Shown in pieces: positions 37,764 through 55,724 of a stretch of 64,000 bases of DNA (position 1 is its first letter; every line of letters begins with the position of its first letter). The notes under the pieces are model-generated. The model saw only the letters and a program-made list of their open reading frames with translations. It was not told where the DNA came from and ran no database searches. Made by a program: the position numbers and the translations under genes. Source of the stretch: Guillardia theta CCMP2712 (lineage: Eukaryota > Cryptophyceae > Pyrenomonadales > Geminigeraceae); NCBI RefSeq assembly GCF_000315625.1, contig NW_005434647.1, positions 52,103 to 116,102 of the forward strand, given 5' to 3'.

Positions 37764-39196
37764 GGGGCCGACCTCGACTCGTTGTCCATTCTATTTTGTT
37801 GTTAACGATGTCAATAGCCAGCAGGTCGATGATCGACGATGAGGAAATAACCTTCCCCCCTGCACAATCGATCCAACAACATGGGACATGTCAGCCTTCG
37901 AAGTGGTATCAAAATTGCTCAGAACCTCTCCACGCGTCTTCAAACTCATCACTTCTCGCGTACAAAACCTCTCCTTCCTGTCGCTCTTCTTCCCGCTCCC
38001 CCCCCTCACTCTCCCTGTTTCATCGTCTCCATCCATCCCCGATGTCTTGCTTCATATCCTCTCTTCTCCCGTCCTCCTTCATACCGTCTGCCATCGGAGT
38101 TGTCAGGGCTTCAGACCAGAGCACGGTACCCATCCCCACCCACGGATGATCAGGGCCTTTTCCTACCACCCCACCCCTGAAACTCCATCTCGGATAATTT
38201 GAAAAACGGGATCCTTACCACCCACATAATCCCCTGCGAGTACCCCCTGCATTGATATTGGCAGGTAAATCAGTGATTCCTCGGACAGTACCCCACCCAC
38301 CTCCAAAAGAACGAAAGACATCTTTCGTTCCACCCTACCCCTGGTTCACCCAGGCATCCTTTCAAGACAAAGAGGACGAGGCTCATAACCGTCAACGACA
38401 TAAGGTACTGACTTTACTCAAAGTTAAGTTGACTAGTAAATTTCAGTGTTAGTGATCTCAGTGATCGGGCCCGGGCTGAATATCGGCGGCGGGCCCGGGA
38501 GCCGCAGAAAGGCCCGGGAGCCCGTCAGTCCGACCTGGGCTGCGAACAGATCTCGATCCGACAAGGACCGGTACTTTCTTCTTGATCTTGCAGTGAAAAG
38601 GTGGGGTAGTATATCGCTCCCGATTTCCCCGACTGGAAGACATCACAAGATGGGAGTTGAGGGGGTGGGGGTGGTAGGGGACTGGACGGATCGGATGCCA
38701 CCATGTGTAACGGTCCTGAAGGGTAGGTGGGGTAGCTAATTTTAGTGGGTACGGGTACATGACTCGTTGGGAGACTACCCGTACCAATTTGGACACATTC
38801 TGTGGGGATAAAGGGGTAGTACAATCACCCCTACCCCGAGATTTCACCATTCCGATCGGACCCCGGCTCATGACACCCCCCACCCCCTCAATACAACCCC
38901 ACCTTCTTGATCCACCCACCGAAATGGCTTGAATGACAGTTGGCCGAGTACCCCACCCCATCCACCCCCACCCCCCTCCTCGTTTTGTACCCCACCCATT
39001 TATGGACACTTGAACCCCCTCCCATTACGATTCTTGACAAGCGCGATTGCGATGGAGCGGCGCTACAGAGAATGAGTGGGAGAGGAGACGCGAGCTAGGA
39101 CTGAGGAGGCACTAGACGTGAGGAAGCGAGAAGAAACTTTGCTGTCGAGCTGGAGAGGGAGGGAAGGGGGCACGTGAGGAGGGTTAATTCGCAAGT
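37764..39196. other. Shared intergenic region between divergent transporter genes B and C
   Basis: This head-to-head spacer holds AT-moderate DNA near each start codon. Between them is about 900 bases of TACCCC/GGGGTA filler (about 38110-39020), with a small GC-rich island (38460-38535) embedded in it. No gene is supported. It presumably contains both promoters. Confidence 0.55.
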
Positions 39197-42858
<3,662 letters not shown>

Positions 42859-43422
42859 CCCTCATCCAGGGCCTTTCGTACCTCCCTCAGACATCCCCTC
42901 AGCTTCTGTCTCGGTATGCTCCTCCTCCTCAGTCCTCCTCCTCCTCAGTCCTCCTCGCTCCTCAGTCCTCCTGGCTCCTTCCCTTCCATGGATCCCTCCT
43001 GTTCCGTCGTAACCTGACTTTGTTTCTGAGCAGGAGTGTTCCGAGCTATGCTGGTCCGCACGCTCTCTACTCTTCTTCATGCTCTACTGAACTTGCAGCA
43101 GCTGATCCTGTTTTGTACCGCTCGACGGGGGCCTTGTCGGGTCAGAACTTCTACTGAACGAGGACAGGGGAGGGGAAAGGAGAGGAGAGGAGAAGAGCAG
43201 ATGCTGCAAGAAGTTGAATATGAAGGAGGAACATCAATATGAATTTAACGACTAGGAGGAGCAGCAGAAAGCGGAAGATGTTTGAATTTCTATTTACAGT
43301 AAATCCCTCCTTCGTGCATGATCCAGCAATTAGTCTTTGTCCTGTCACGCTCCAAATGCTCGCATTACACTCTTGCTCCCTCCCTCCTTCCCTCCCTCCC
43401 TCCTCCACTCTAACTTTCTCTC
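42859..43422. other. Intergenic region between convergent transporter C and kinase genes
   Basis: Pyrimidine-rich plus-strand DNA and short repeats are present. No gene is supported. Confidence 0.5.
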
Positions 43423-47533
<4,111 letters not shown>

Positions 47534-49663
47534 GGCAGTGGGAGAGAACGGGAAGGTTGGAGGATGGTTCACCCCTGCCTTGTACTGCAGAGAGTGGGTC
47601 AACGCGCCTAGCAGGTGCCGACGGGTGATTTCGTACCACAACTTATACACAATATTCATTTAAAAATATATTTGTGAAAAAGTCTACCGATATGATCTCT
47701 ATAAATATATATTACCCAGTTACATGAACGAATAATTCAGTACCTAAAATAACTTGTAGTTAATCAGATAGGAAAAAGGATGCTTTAGAAATAAAAATAT
47801 TATCAATGGTACACAAAAGTGTTTTAAAGAGGACTAACAGAGAAGTGGTAGTGTTTTAAAATGACTCGATAAAACATTTTTGGTCTTGCAGGGGACCCCT
47901 GCCTTCTGTACCCCTCTTGACCCCCCACCCCCCTTGGTATATTTCCAACAAGTTCGATAGTCGCAGAGGGGGTATTCCCATCTACCTTCCACCCGGTACC
48001 TACCCTTCTTCACAGCCTATTCCCTCGCATTTCCCACCCCTCCCTTCCTATACCCTATACTCTATTCCTATGCCCTATGGCCCATTGGCTATTTTATTAT
48101 TCATGTACCCTACCCTAAAATTTCTATGTATGACCCCACGTAACCCACCCCCTTCTCCTGCTGCACAGACCACCCCCCATTCATTTAACCCTTGATCTTG
48201 AGGTCATCGGAGGAGACGTAGGAGGTCTCGGGGGTGATCAGATCCGACGACCTTGAGGGTGGGGTTATTGAAGACTTGGGAATACCAGGGGTCCTACAGT
48301 CATTAACCCACCTACCTACCTTCATGCTAGGAACAACCAGGGGCGGGTACAGGGGGTCCTATGGATTGTGATGGTAGTAAAGTGACAATGTGGGAGACCT
48401 CATGACCCCAAGTACCCCATGAATTGAAGACAAAATGACCGGTCATCAAATCTTACCACCGACATGTCCCCGATGTCCATTCTGTCCTCCCAATCCGCCA
48501 CCAAAACTTTGAAAACAAAAATTTTGTATATGAATCTTAAATATCAAGATTTCAAAATTTGGAACAAAGTTGGGGAAAGGGTGGTAAAACTAGAAAGGGA
48601 CAGAAAACTAGAAAGGGGGAACTTTTGGGGTAGGGGTGAACTGCTACTGCTCAGTCCTGAATTTTTGAGGTACTTTTGTTCTGGCAACAATCCATATTTC
48701 AAAACATAGGCACAGAATTTCAAAACTTTATTACACTTATAAGTACTGATTACTCGAAGCAGTGAAGGCGCCGGGCCCCTCCGAGCCCGACTCGCAAGCA
48801 AGGTGATTCAAGGTGATTGGGAAGGGAGGGAGAGTGGGGAAGAGGGAGAGGTGACGAGGGAGGAAGAGTTGTGAGATAAGGAAAGGTAGAGCGGGAAGGG
48901 AGAGAGAGAGGAATAGGGAAGAAGGGGGAATGAGGGCTGGGGTGGTTTCGGGGTGCAAGAGAGTGGGGAAGAGAGCAAAGGAGAGCCAATTGAGCCGGAG
49001 AGAGAGCCTCGATGGATGTCGGAATTGAGCCAGCTAATAAACAATGGAACAATTCCTGCTCCATGCCCGGTCACGGTCTCGATGATCTGGCTGTCTTCGT
49101 TTGCATTTCTGCTTCACGACTCTTGTAAGTGCATCTATGTCACCAACACAACCCGTTCCTATTCCGCATTCACAGAGGTAAAACTTGCAAAGTCTTACAA
49201 TTGAGCCGTTTTCGCGACTACGGGGTGTTTGACGTTGATGCCCGTTGGGATTCGATCGCACCAAAGGAGCACAGCCCCATCGAGTGGCCAAGCCTGAGTA
49301 TTGAATAAGTCTGCTGCTCCTAGCTCCTTTCAGTGAGAGATCGATTGTATGAGGGTTGAAGGATGCTGGTCCTCTCGAGATCATCGGGCGACAGAAAGGT
49401 GTTGCTGGACGGGGCACTGCAAGTGGTAAACAAAAAAGCACATATCCGGCCTAGAGAATCAGGAAATATATTCAAATAATCCAATCAATCAAGGTGTATG
49501 GAAAGACAACAAACAAGAGCAAAGAGAGCGATTAACAGCCCAACACCAGGAGAATAAGAGACATCAAGGGAGATAAAGTGAAAAGGATCTAAGAGCAAGG
49601 AGAGGCCTTGAAAGCCTCCGGGAGTGCAGGGGCGCGACAAATAGCTATCTAAGACAAGAAAAC
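47534..49663. other. Non-coding region: AT-rich, TACCCC/GGGGTA and purine-rich segments
   Basis: About 47660-47880 is AT-rich. About 47890-48660 is TACCCC/GGGGTA-type filler. About 48760-49000 is purine-rich. 49000-49660 is ordinary. Only short frames are present and none has recognisable coding character. Confidence 0.5.
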
Positions 49664-50455
49664 TCATGCGATCATCTCAGCAAGTGCAGACTTCAGATCG
49701 TCTCCTGCTTGTGAGCTACATGAGTCTCGGATCATGTCCTCCAAGCTCAGCTCCTCCTCCTCGCCCTCCTCCTCGCCCTCCTCCTCGCCCTCCTCCTGCA
49801 CACGCCGCCGTCAGTCAACCCTGCAACCGCCGCATGCTGTCCGAGCTCTCACCCCGGCCAGCAGTCTGGCCTTGTCGACTCTCTTCTCGAAGGCAGCATA
49901 CATGTGCTGTACCCCCAGCTCATTGCACGCCCACTGTCGCGTCCTGTCACGACGCACAAGACCAGCATACCCGCCTCCCTCTCTCTCACCGCGAGGTAAG
50001 GCTTCGCTACCAGACCCTCGTCGTTGGTGAACACGTCCTCCAGGATGGTCGAGAGCTGGTCGCCGTCGTCCATCGCTCCTCCCCTTGCCTCCTCCGCAAG
50101 CGCCTCTTGAAAGGCCTGCCCGACTCGTCAGGCCCCCTCCCTCAGTCCCTGCCCGCCTATGGCGCACCTTGCTCAAGCTCCCGATCTCCGAGAACACCTT
50201 CTTCATCCCTCCTTTCTTGGGCGTCTTGTCTTGGTGTTTCTTGTACGCTACCTCCCTGACCGCGTGGAACCGAAAGTCTTCCGCGTCCAGCGTCTTCTTA
50301 TCGGGGCTGCCTGCTTTCGCGAGGGCATGGGACATCAGGCATGGCTGGGACGCGTTACGGGCAAGTCGGCTTTTCTTGTCGTCTCTCAACTTTCTTTCTG
50401 CCTGCCGAGCGAGGTCTGCGGCATGGAGGGGGTGTTGGCTTTCGAATGCGCTCAT
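49664..50455 (-). CDS. Uncharacterised acidic protein, copy 1 of an inverted pair
   Basis: The start is MSAFESQHPLH, then AADLARQAERKLRDDKKSRL, ASQPCLMSHALAKAGSPDKK, EDFRFHAVREVAYKKHQDK and KKVFSEIGSLSK. Further exons give ILEDVFTNDEGLVAKPYLA and WACNELGVQHMYAAFEKRVD. A Glu-rich run follows, then LEDMIRDS, ending SALAEMIA with the stop at 49666-49664. Three introns of about 50-60 bases are predicted. The charged helical protein is not recognised. Its body is nearly identical, on the opposite strand, to the gene at 52372-53148. The N-terminal few codons differ between copies. Confidence 0.7.
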
Positions 50456-50954
50456 GCTTGGGGAGCAACAGAAGGTAAGAGAACGTATGTATCCTTGTTT
50501 CCTTTTTCGAGAAATTGAGCCCCTGTCAGAAATTCAATATCTTGGATACACTTTCATGAATCTTCTGCTCTTTTCACGGAATCTTGTCTATCGTAGAAAA
50601 TTCTCTCTTTGCCCTACCTTTCTCTTCTGATTGTGGTTCTTTTTTGTCGCGTGCATGTTTCTTATCAACGAGAGATGTTAAATACGGAGCAAGACTTCTT
50701 CCAATTATACGACTTCCATATCCAATTATTTTCTGATCCTCACCCTTTTGTTGAACTGTTGGCTCACGCAGAGAATATTTCCACGCTGGTTGTCTCTCTT
50801 CCCTTCCTTTCTCGTTCCTCCCTCTTTCCCCACCTCTCTGTCTCTCTTGCCTCCCGTTTACCCCACCAGTCCGCCTGCCTGCTGTCTCTGTCTCTGTCTC
50901 TGTCTTTGTCTATCTCTGCCTGTCTTCCTTTCTTGCCTCCTTCCTTCCTTCCTT

Positions 50955-50956
50955 GC

Positions 50957-51044
<88 letters not shown>

Positions 51045-51068
51045 AGTCTGTCTGTCAGTCTGTCAGTC

Positions 51069-51099
<31 letters not shown>

Positions 51100-51110
51100 C
51101 TGACAGACGG
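50955..51110. repeat. (TGTC)n tetranucleotide microsatellite
   Basis: About 37 copies of CTGT, with a few CAGT variants near the right end and an inverted GACAGACGGACGG run, lie between the two inverted gene copies. Poly-Cys-Leu-Ser-Val frames over it are artefacts. Confidence 0.95.
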
Positions 51111-51379
51111 ACGGACTGACTCCTTCTCTCTCCCTCTCCCTGTTTCAAGTTCTTCTTATCCTTCTTCCCCTCCTGCGACTCTCCCTCCTCCTGTTAGTCT
51201 CGCTCCGAGCTCTTCATTCGTGGCCCATTTTTTAGTGAACCCTCCACCCCCTTTTGGAAACTTCTTTGAGGCAGACCCCTTCTTTCCACTCCTAGGACCC
51301 CTGCTTTTCCCGTGGACGGTAATCGTCACATTGCGGTGGCAGATTTCAAGAACACTTCAAATCATAATTCTATATTTCA

Positions 51380-52371
51380 AATAGCGTATCTGGTCATCTG
51401 AAATCTGCCACCGGTCTACTTTTGGGTGTTTACTACAGGCAACTTGCCAGGCCCGCCATGAGTCCTCCCTTTGGATCTCGGGTCACCCGGTTGTACTGAA
51501 ACCTCAACGTTTGGAATCTCAGCAAGCCTCTAATCCGTTACGGAGGTTCTACGGACCGTACTTCTAAAAAAGAAACGGTTCAGATCCCGATCGGTCACCA
51601 TGCCATGATGAGGGCGCGGCCGGGCTAACTGCGGCGGCCGCGCCGCCCCCCGGGGCCCGGTCCGCCCGCCGCCTAATCCGAGTCACCGTAGCCTCAAGCG
51701 GCGGGCCCCGCCGGGCGTTACAGTTTCACGGCGGCGGACCAGCACGTGTGCGACTCATTCACAGTGGTAAAAACTCAGGGTAACGTGACTGCTGACACTT
51801 TGAAAGGCTTACAGACGAAGAGGCGCGTTAGATCTCTGCCTTCTTCACAACCATCCTCAAAGGGTGGCTCTGGGTGGTAGCGGCTATGAATTGTACACGG
51901 GGGTGGTAATAAAGGGATTCACTTGAGGAGATATGGTGGGTATTCCCCGGTGAAAAGGGAGGGTGCAAGAGGGCAAGTTGTTGTGTTGCAATCTTGAGAG
52001 GGGTAGGGTGAGTTGAAAACTTCTGGAGAAGGGGTAGGGGTGGGAAGGGGGCGGTGAGTGATTACTTGCAAGCGGAAACGAATTTTGGCAAGGGAACGAA
52101 GTGCAGAAAAAGGGACGAGAACATCGAGGATAAGATGAAGCCAGTTCATGCTGTCTAGCCTCCTAGTAGCGATCAAAGATGACAAACCTCACAAGCAAGG
52201 GAAAGTTAGAAAGTACACAATTGGACGCGGACAGCAGAATTCAATCGAAGAATCAGAATCATAGTCATCAAAGAAAAAACAGATTGCAGAAGGCGTAGAC
52301 TGACGTACATAATTCTCCCTTACTAAGACACCTCAATGGACACTCTCTCACTCCTTGTGCCCCCCCCCAGG
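51380..52371. other. Non-coding spacer between inverted genes, with GC-rich and GGGGTA filler
   Basis: A GC-rich block (about 51600-51770) is followed by a GGGGTA/GGGTGG patch (about 51860-52060), the same pairing seen elsewhere. No gene is present. Confidence 0.55.
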
Positions 52372-53148
52372 ATGAGCGCCATCTACGCGGCGGACCTCGC
52401 TCGGCAGGCAGAAAGAAAGTTGAGAGACGACAAGAAAAGCCGACTTGCCCGTAACGCGTCCCAGCCATGCCTGATGTCCCATGCCCTCGCGAAAGCAGGC
52501 AGCCCCGATAAGAAGACGCTGGACGCGGAAGACTTTCGGTTCCACGCGGTCAGGGAGGTAGCGTACAAGAAACACCAAGACAAGACGCCCAAGAAAGGAG
52601 GGATGAAGAAGGTGTTCTCGGAGATCGGGAGCTTGAGCAAGGTGCGCCATAGGCGGCGGGCAGGGACTGAGGGAGGGGGCCTGACGAGTCGGGCAGGCCT
52701 TTCAAGAGGCGCTTGCGGAGGAGGCAAGGGGAGGAGCGATGGACGACGGCGACCAGCTCTCGACCATCCTGGAGGACGTGTTCACCAACGACGAGGGTCT
52801 GGTAGCGAAGCCTTACCTCGCGGTGAGAGAGAGGGAGGCGGGTGTGCTGGTCTTGTGCGTCATGACAGGATGCGACAGTGGGCGTGCAATGAGCTGGGGG
52901 TACAGCACATGTATGCTGCCTTCGAGAAGAGAGTCGACAAGGCCAGACTGCTGGCCGGGGTGAGAGCTCGGACAGCATGCGGCGGTTGCAGGGTAGACTG
53001 ACGGCGGCATGTGCAGGAGGAGTCTGAGGAGGAGGGCGAGGAGGAGGGCGAGGAGGAGGAGCTGAGCTTGGAGGACATGATCCGAGACTCATGTAGCTCA
53101 CAAGCAGGAGACGATCTGAAGTCTGCACTTGCTGAGATGATCGCATGA
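52372..53148 (+). CDS. Uncharacterised acidic protein, copy 2 of an inverted pair
   Basis: MSAIYAADLARQAERKLRDD is followed by the same sequence as copy 1: the MKKVFSEIGSLSK exon, the MDDGDQLSTILEDV exon, the WACNELGVQHMYA exon and the Glu-rich LEDMIRD exon, with a stop at 53146-53148. Introns are retained at the same positions with only scattered base differences, including a 3-base indel in intron 1 and a few substitutions in the second intron. An in-frame upstream ATG at 52336, or an acceptor-like CCCCAG directly before 52372, leaves the exact start open. The function is not recognised. Confidence 0.7.
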
Positions 53149-53394
53149 GTCTCCTTGTCTGGACATTTGCGAGGTATCGGGACGACCAGCATGGGGAAGG
53201 CTGGGAGATCACAAGGAGAGAGGGTGTGCTATTCTCTCTTGTAGATATCTATGATTATGTGTTTTTATTTCTTAGTTTGTTGGTGAATTTTGGGTCAGTT
53301 GGTTGTTGTGTCTATGAGTTCTTCAACAGGTAGGACGTTTCCTTTTGATAGCATCCTCTCGTCTTGGTATTCTGGTTGATCACGTTACCTTCGG

Positions 53395-53868
53395 GTTGCA
53401 ATGTGGCAAGAGCATCTGCTCTTACTGTTCCTCTATCGTGATCAAATAGCTCGGCCTCGTTCGGGTTCACGCTTCTTGACGAAGTGAAATCACACTCCAT
53501 GATCGACGATGAGCCACTTGGCGTCTCCGCGCAACTGTCATTCGAGGTGACGCTGAAACATCAGGTAATACACATGGTACAGTACTCTCGGACTTGACTC
53601 CGGCATCAGCTTTAGGGGCCTGAATATCGATGACACCGCGATATCGGAGATCGGATGTTATCGAATTTCTTATTAGTAAAACCTACTCATAGCGTATCCA
53701 AGCCCGGAACCATATTTGCAGCAGATGTGTTTTAATCCAACATGAAGTTGGTGCTCGTATTGATCCTCAATGTGACTCGAATCTTGTGAGTATGAACGTC
53801 ATCGGATGCATACGATGTCAACGAGATCTCTGAATTCTTTACAGCCTGTCGCAGTTTTCGAGTTTCTC
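53395..53868 (-). CDS. Possible exons of an unrecognised minus-strand gene
   Basis: A minus-strand segment after a TTTCAG acceptor near 53551 reads VTSNDSCAETPSGSSSIMEC and NPNEAELFDHDRG, then RADALATLQPE, before a GTAACG donor-like site near 53395. Further upstream (53868-53740) a second open segment, RETRKLRQAVKNSEISL, follows a TTCCAG acceptor. Amino-acid use looks real, but I could not join them with certainty and no family is recognised. Confidence 0.3.
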
Positions 53869-54274
53869 GCTGGAAGAAAATGAGTTCACTTCCTTAGTTC
53901 ACTTCCTTGGATGAAATCACCACTCAAACGTTCGACGAAATTGTTTTTGATGATGGTGCCGTGCAATAATGTGTCAGGCATTGAAGACACGAGGATGCAG
54001 TTCATATGTGATTCATCAGTCGATGCTATTCTGTGCCGATTGTCGATCCTCGAGAGAAGAGCCACGACCGTCCTGTTGCATGTCCATCAAGTCCCACCCG
54101 AGCCCTTCCTTCCCATGATTACCGGCACTGGCATTTCCTCCGCTCAGCAGGGCATTCAACTACTCATCAATTGTTGACGTGCTGCGTTCTCTTGACAGTC
54201 TCTCGGCCCCAAAAGGATTCTCATGTGATTTTGACATCATTCGGTCAGCTCAAGTCTCCTTTGCCAGGATCTCC

Positions 54275-54658
54275 GTCAGCTCAAAACATGTCTACGAGCA
54301 TCTTCCGTCAGCTCAAAACATGTCTACAAGCATCTTCCGTCAGCTCAAAACATGTCTACAAGCATCTTCCGTCAGCTCAAAACATGTCTAAAAGCATCTT
54401 CCGTCAGCTCAAAACATGTCTAAAAGCATCTTCCGTCAGCTCAAAACATGTCTAAAAGCATCTTCCGTCAGCTCAAAACATGTCTAAAAGCATCTTCCGT
54501 CAGCTCAAAACATGTCTAAAAGCATCTTCCGTCAGCTCAAAACATGTCTAAAAGCATCTTCCGTCAGCTCAAAACATGTCTAAAAGCATCTTCCGTCAGC
54601 TCAAAACATGTTTAAAAGCATCTTCCGTCAGCTCAAAACATGTCTAAAAGCATCTTCC
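54275..54658. repeat. 32-bp minisatellite, 12 copies
   Basis: Twelve head-to-tail copies of a 32-base unit starting GTCAGCTCAAAACATGTCTA and ending AGCATCTTCC run without spacers. The first units carry CTACGAGC or CTACAAGC; later ones carry CTAAAAGC. Related partial units starting GTCAGCTCAAGTCTCC flank the array on both sides (54244 and 54659). Confidence 0.95.
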
Positions 54659-54699
54659 GTCAGCTCAAGTCTCCCCTGCCATCGCGGCTCGTCTAGTGC

Positions 54700-55724
54700 G
54701 ATACCGCGACAAGCTCCTCCCGCTTTCGGCATAGCTACTGTGAATTATCATGAGGCGGACCCGATGATATTATTAACTTACTTTTTGTTTTTTTTGGAGC
54801 GTTACGGATCAACATCCCTCCACTACAGGGCCAACAATAAAACTTATACATTTCGTGCATAATTCATTAAATAATGTTCTAAAATTTCAAAGACAAAGAT
54901 GTTAAAGTTCAATATTGAATCGAAACTCCGATCCATTCATGGGGGGTCATCAGTAGGAATGGAGGTCAAGTCATTATTTTACTCATCTCCAGGGGTTTGT
55001 CAGAGGGGTGGTTTGTACCAAGATAATCTCCAGTACAAACTGCACTCTCATACTAAAAGACTACTGATATGACTTTTAGTCTAGAATAATTGGTACAATA
55101 TAGAGAAGTCAGTACAACTCATTGGTACTGATTTGCGGTCGACCAAGACGATATTGGTACTCGATGGACCGTACCATGTTTAATTATATTTTTAACTTTC
55201 TCCCGCCCTGTCGAGCCGCAGCGCCTCGTCTCGTCGCCTCCCCGTCCTACCAACTGCTCCCGCCTCCCCCTCCCTCCCTCCCCCCCCCCTCCTGCTCCTT
55301 CCCCCCCCTCCCCCCTCCTCCTCTCCTTCTCCTCCCTCTCTTGTCCCTTTTCTCTCCTTCTCATTATCAACCTGCATTGACTCCTTTTGAACCCTGATCT
55401 TTCCACCTCTCCTCTCGCCTTCCCTTCTCTTCTTGGGCCTGCCTTGGCTGCTCCCTGTTCTCTCTTGCCTTCCATCTTATTGTCTCTCTCGGTCACCTAG
55501 CAGCTAGTGCCTTGCTATACTTACCGCGAAGTTGCGTCTGTCGTGTTCACTTCACTACGGTGCTGCCATCCTCCTTCCACCTTCATCGACCCTCCCCTTC
55601 TGCCCGCCCCTCTGCTCCTAGTCTGATTTTGCTGGAACATCAAATGATGTATCCTCAGACATCCAACTAGTCAGATTCATCAGACTTTGCCATCAACTTT
55701 GTACCGCTTCGCACTGGAGGAAGC
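54700..55724. other. Non-coding region upstream of the SAP/PHD gene
   Basis: AT-rich DNA with repeated GTAC/AGTAC/GGTAC words occupies 54860-55190. A strongly pyrimidine-rich stretch (55200-55620) follows, probably the promoter or 5' UTR of the downstream gene. No gene is seen. Confidence 0.5.

Noticed and set aside
50858-51148. Cys/Leu/Ser/Val repeat frame resembling a cysteine-rich secreted protein, and its Asp/Arg/Gln/Thr reverse
   Set aside because: This is a pure translation of the (TGTC)n microsatellite.
54275-54658. Regular 32-bp repeats as a CRISPR array
   Set aside because: The units are directly adjacent with no unique spacers, and the context is a spliced eukaryotic genome. It is a minisatellite.
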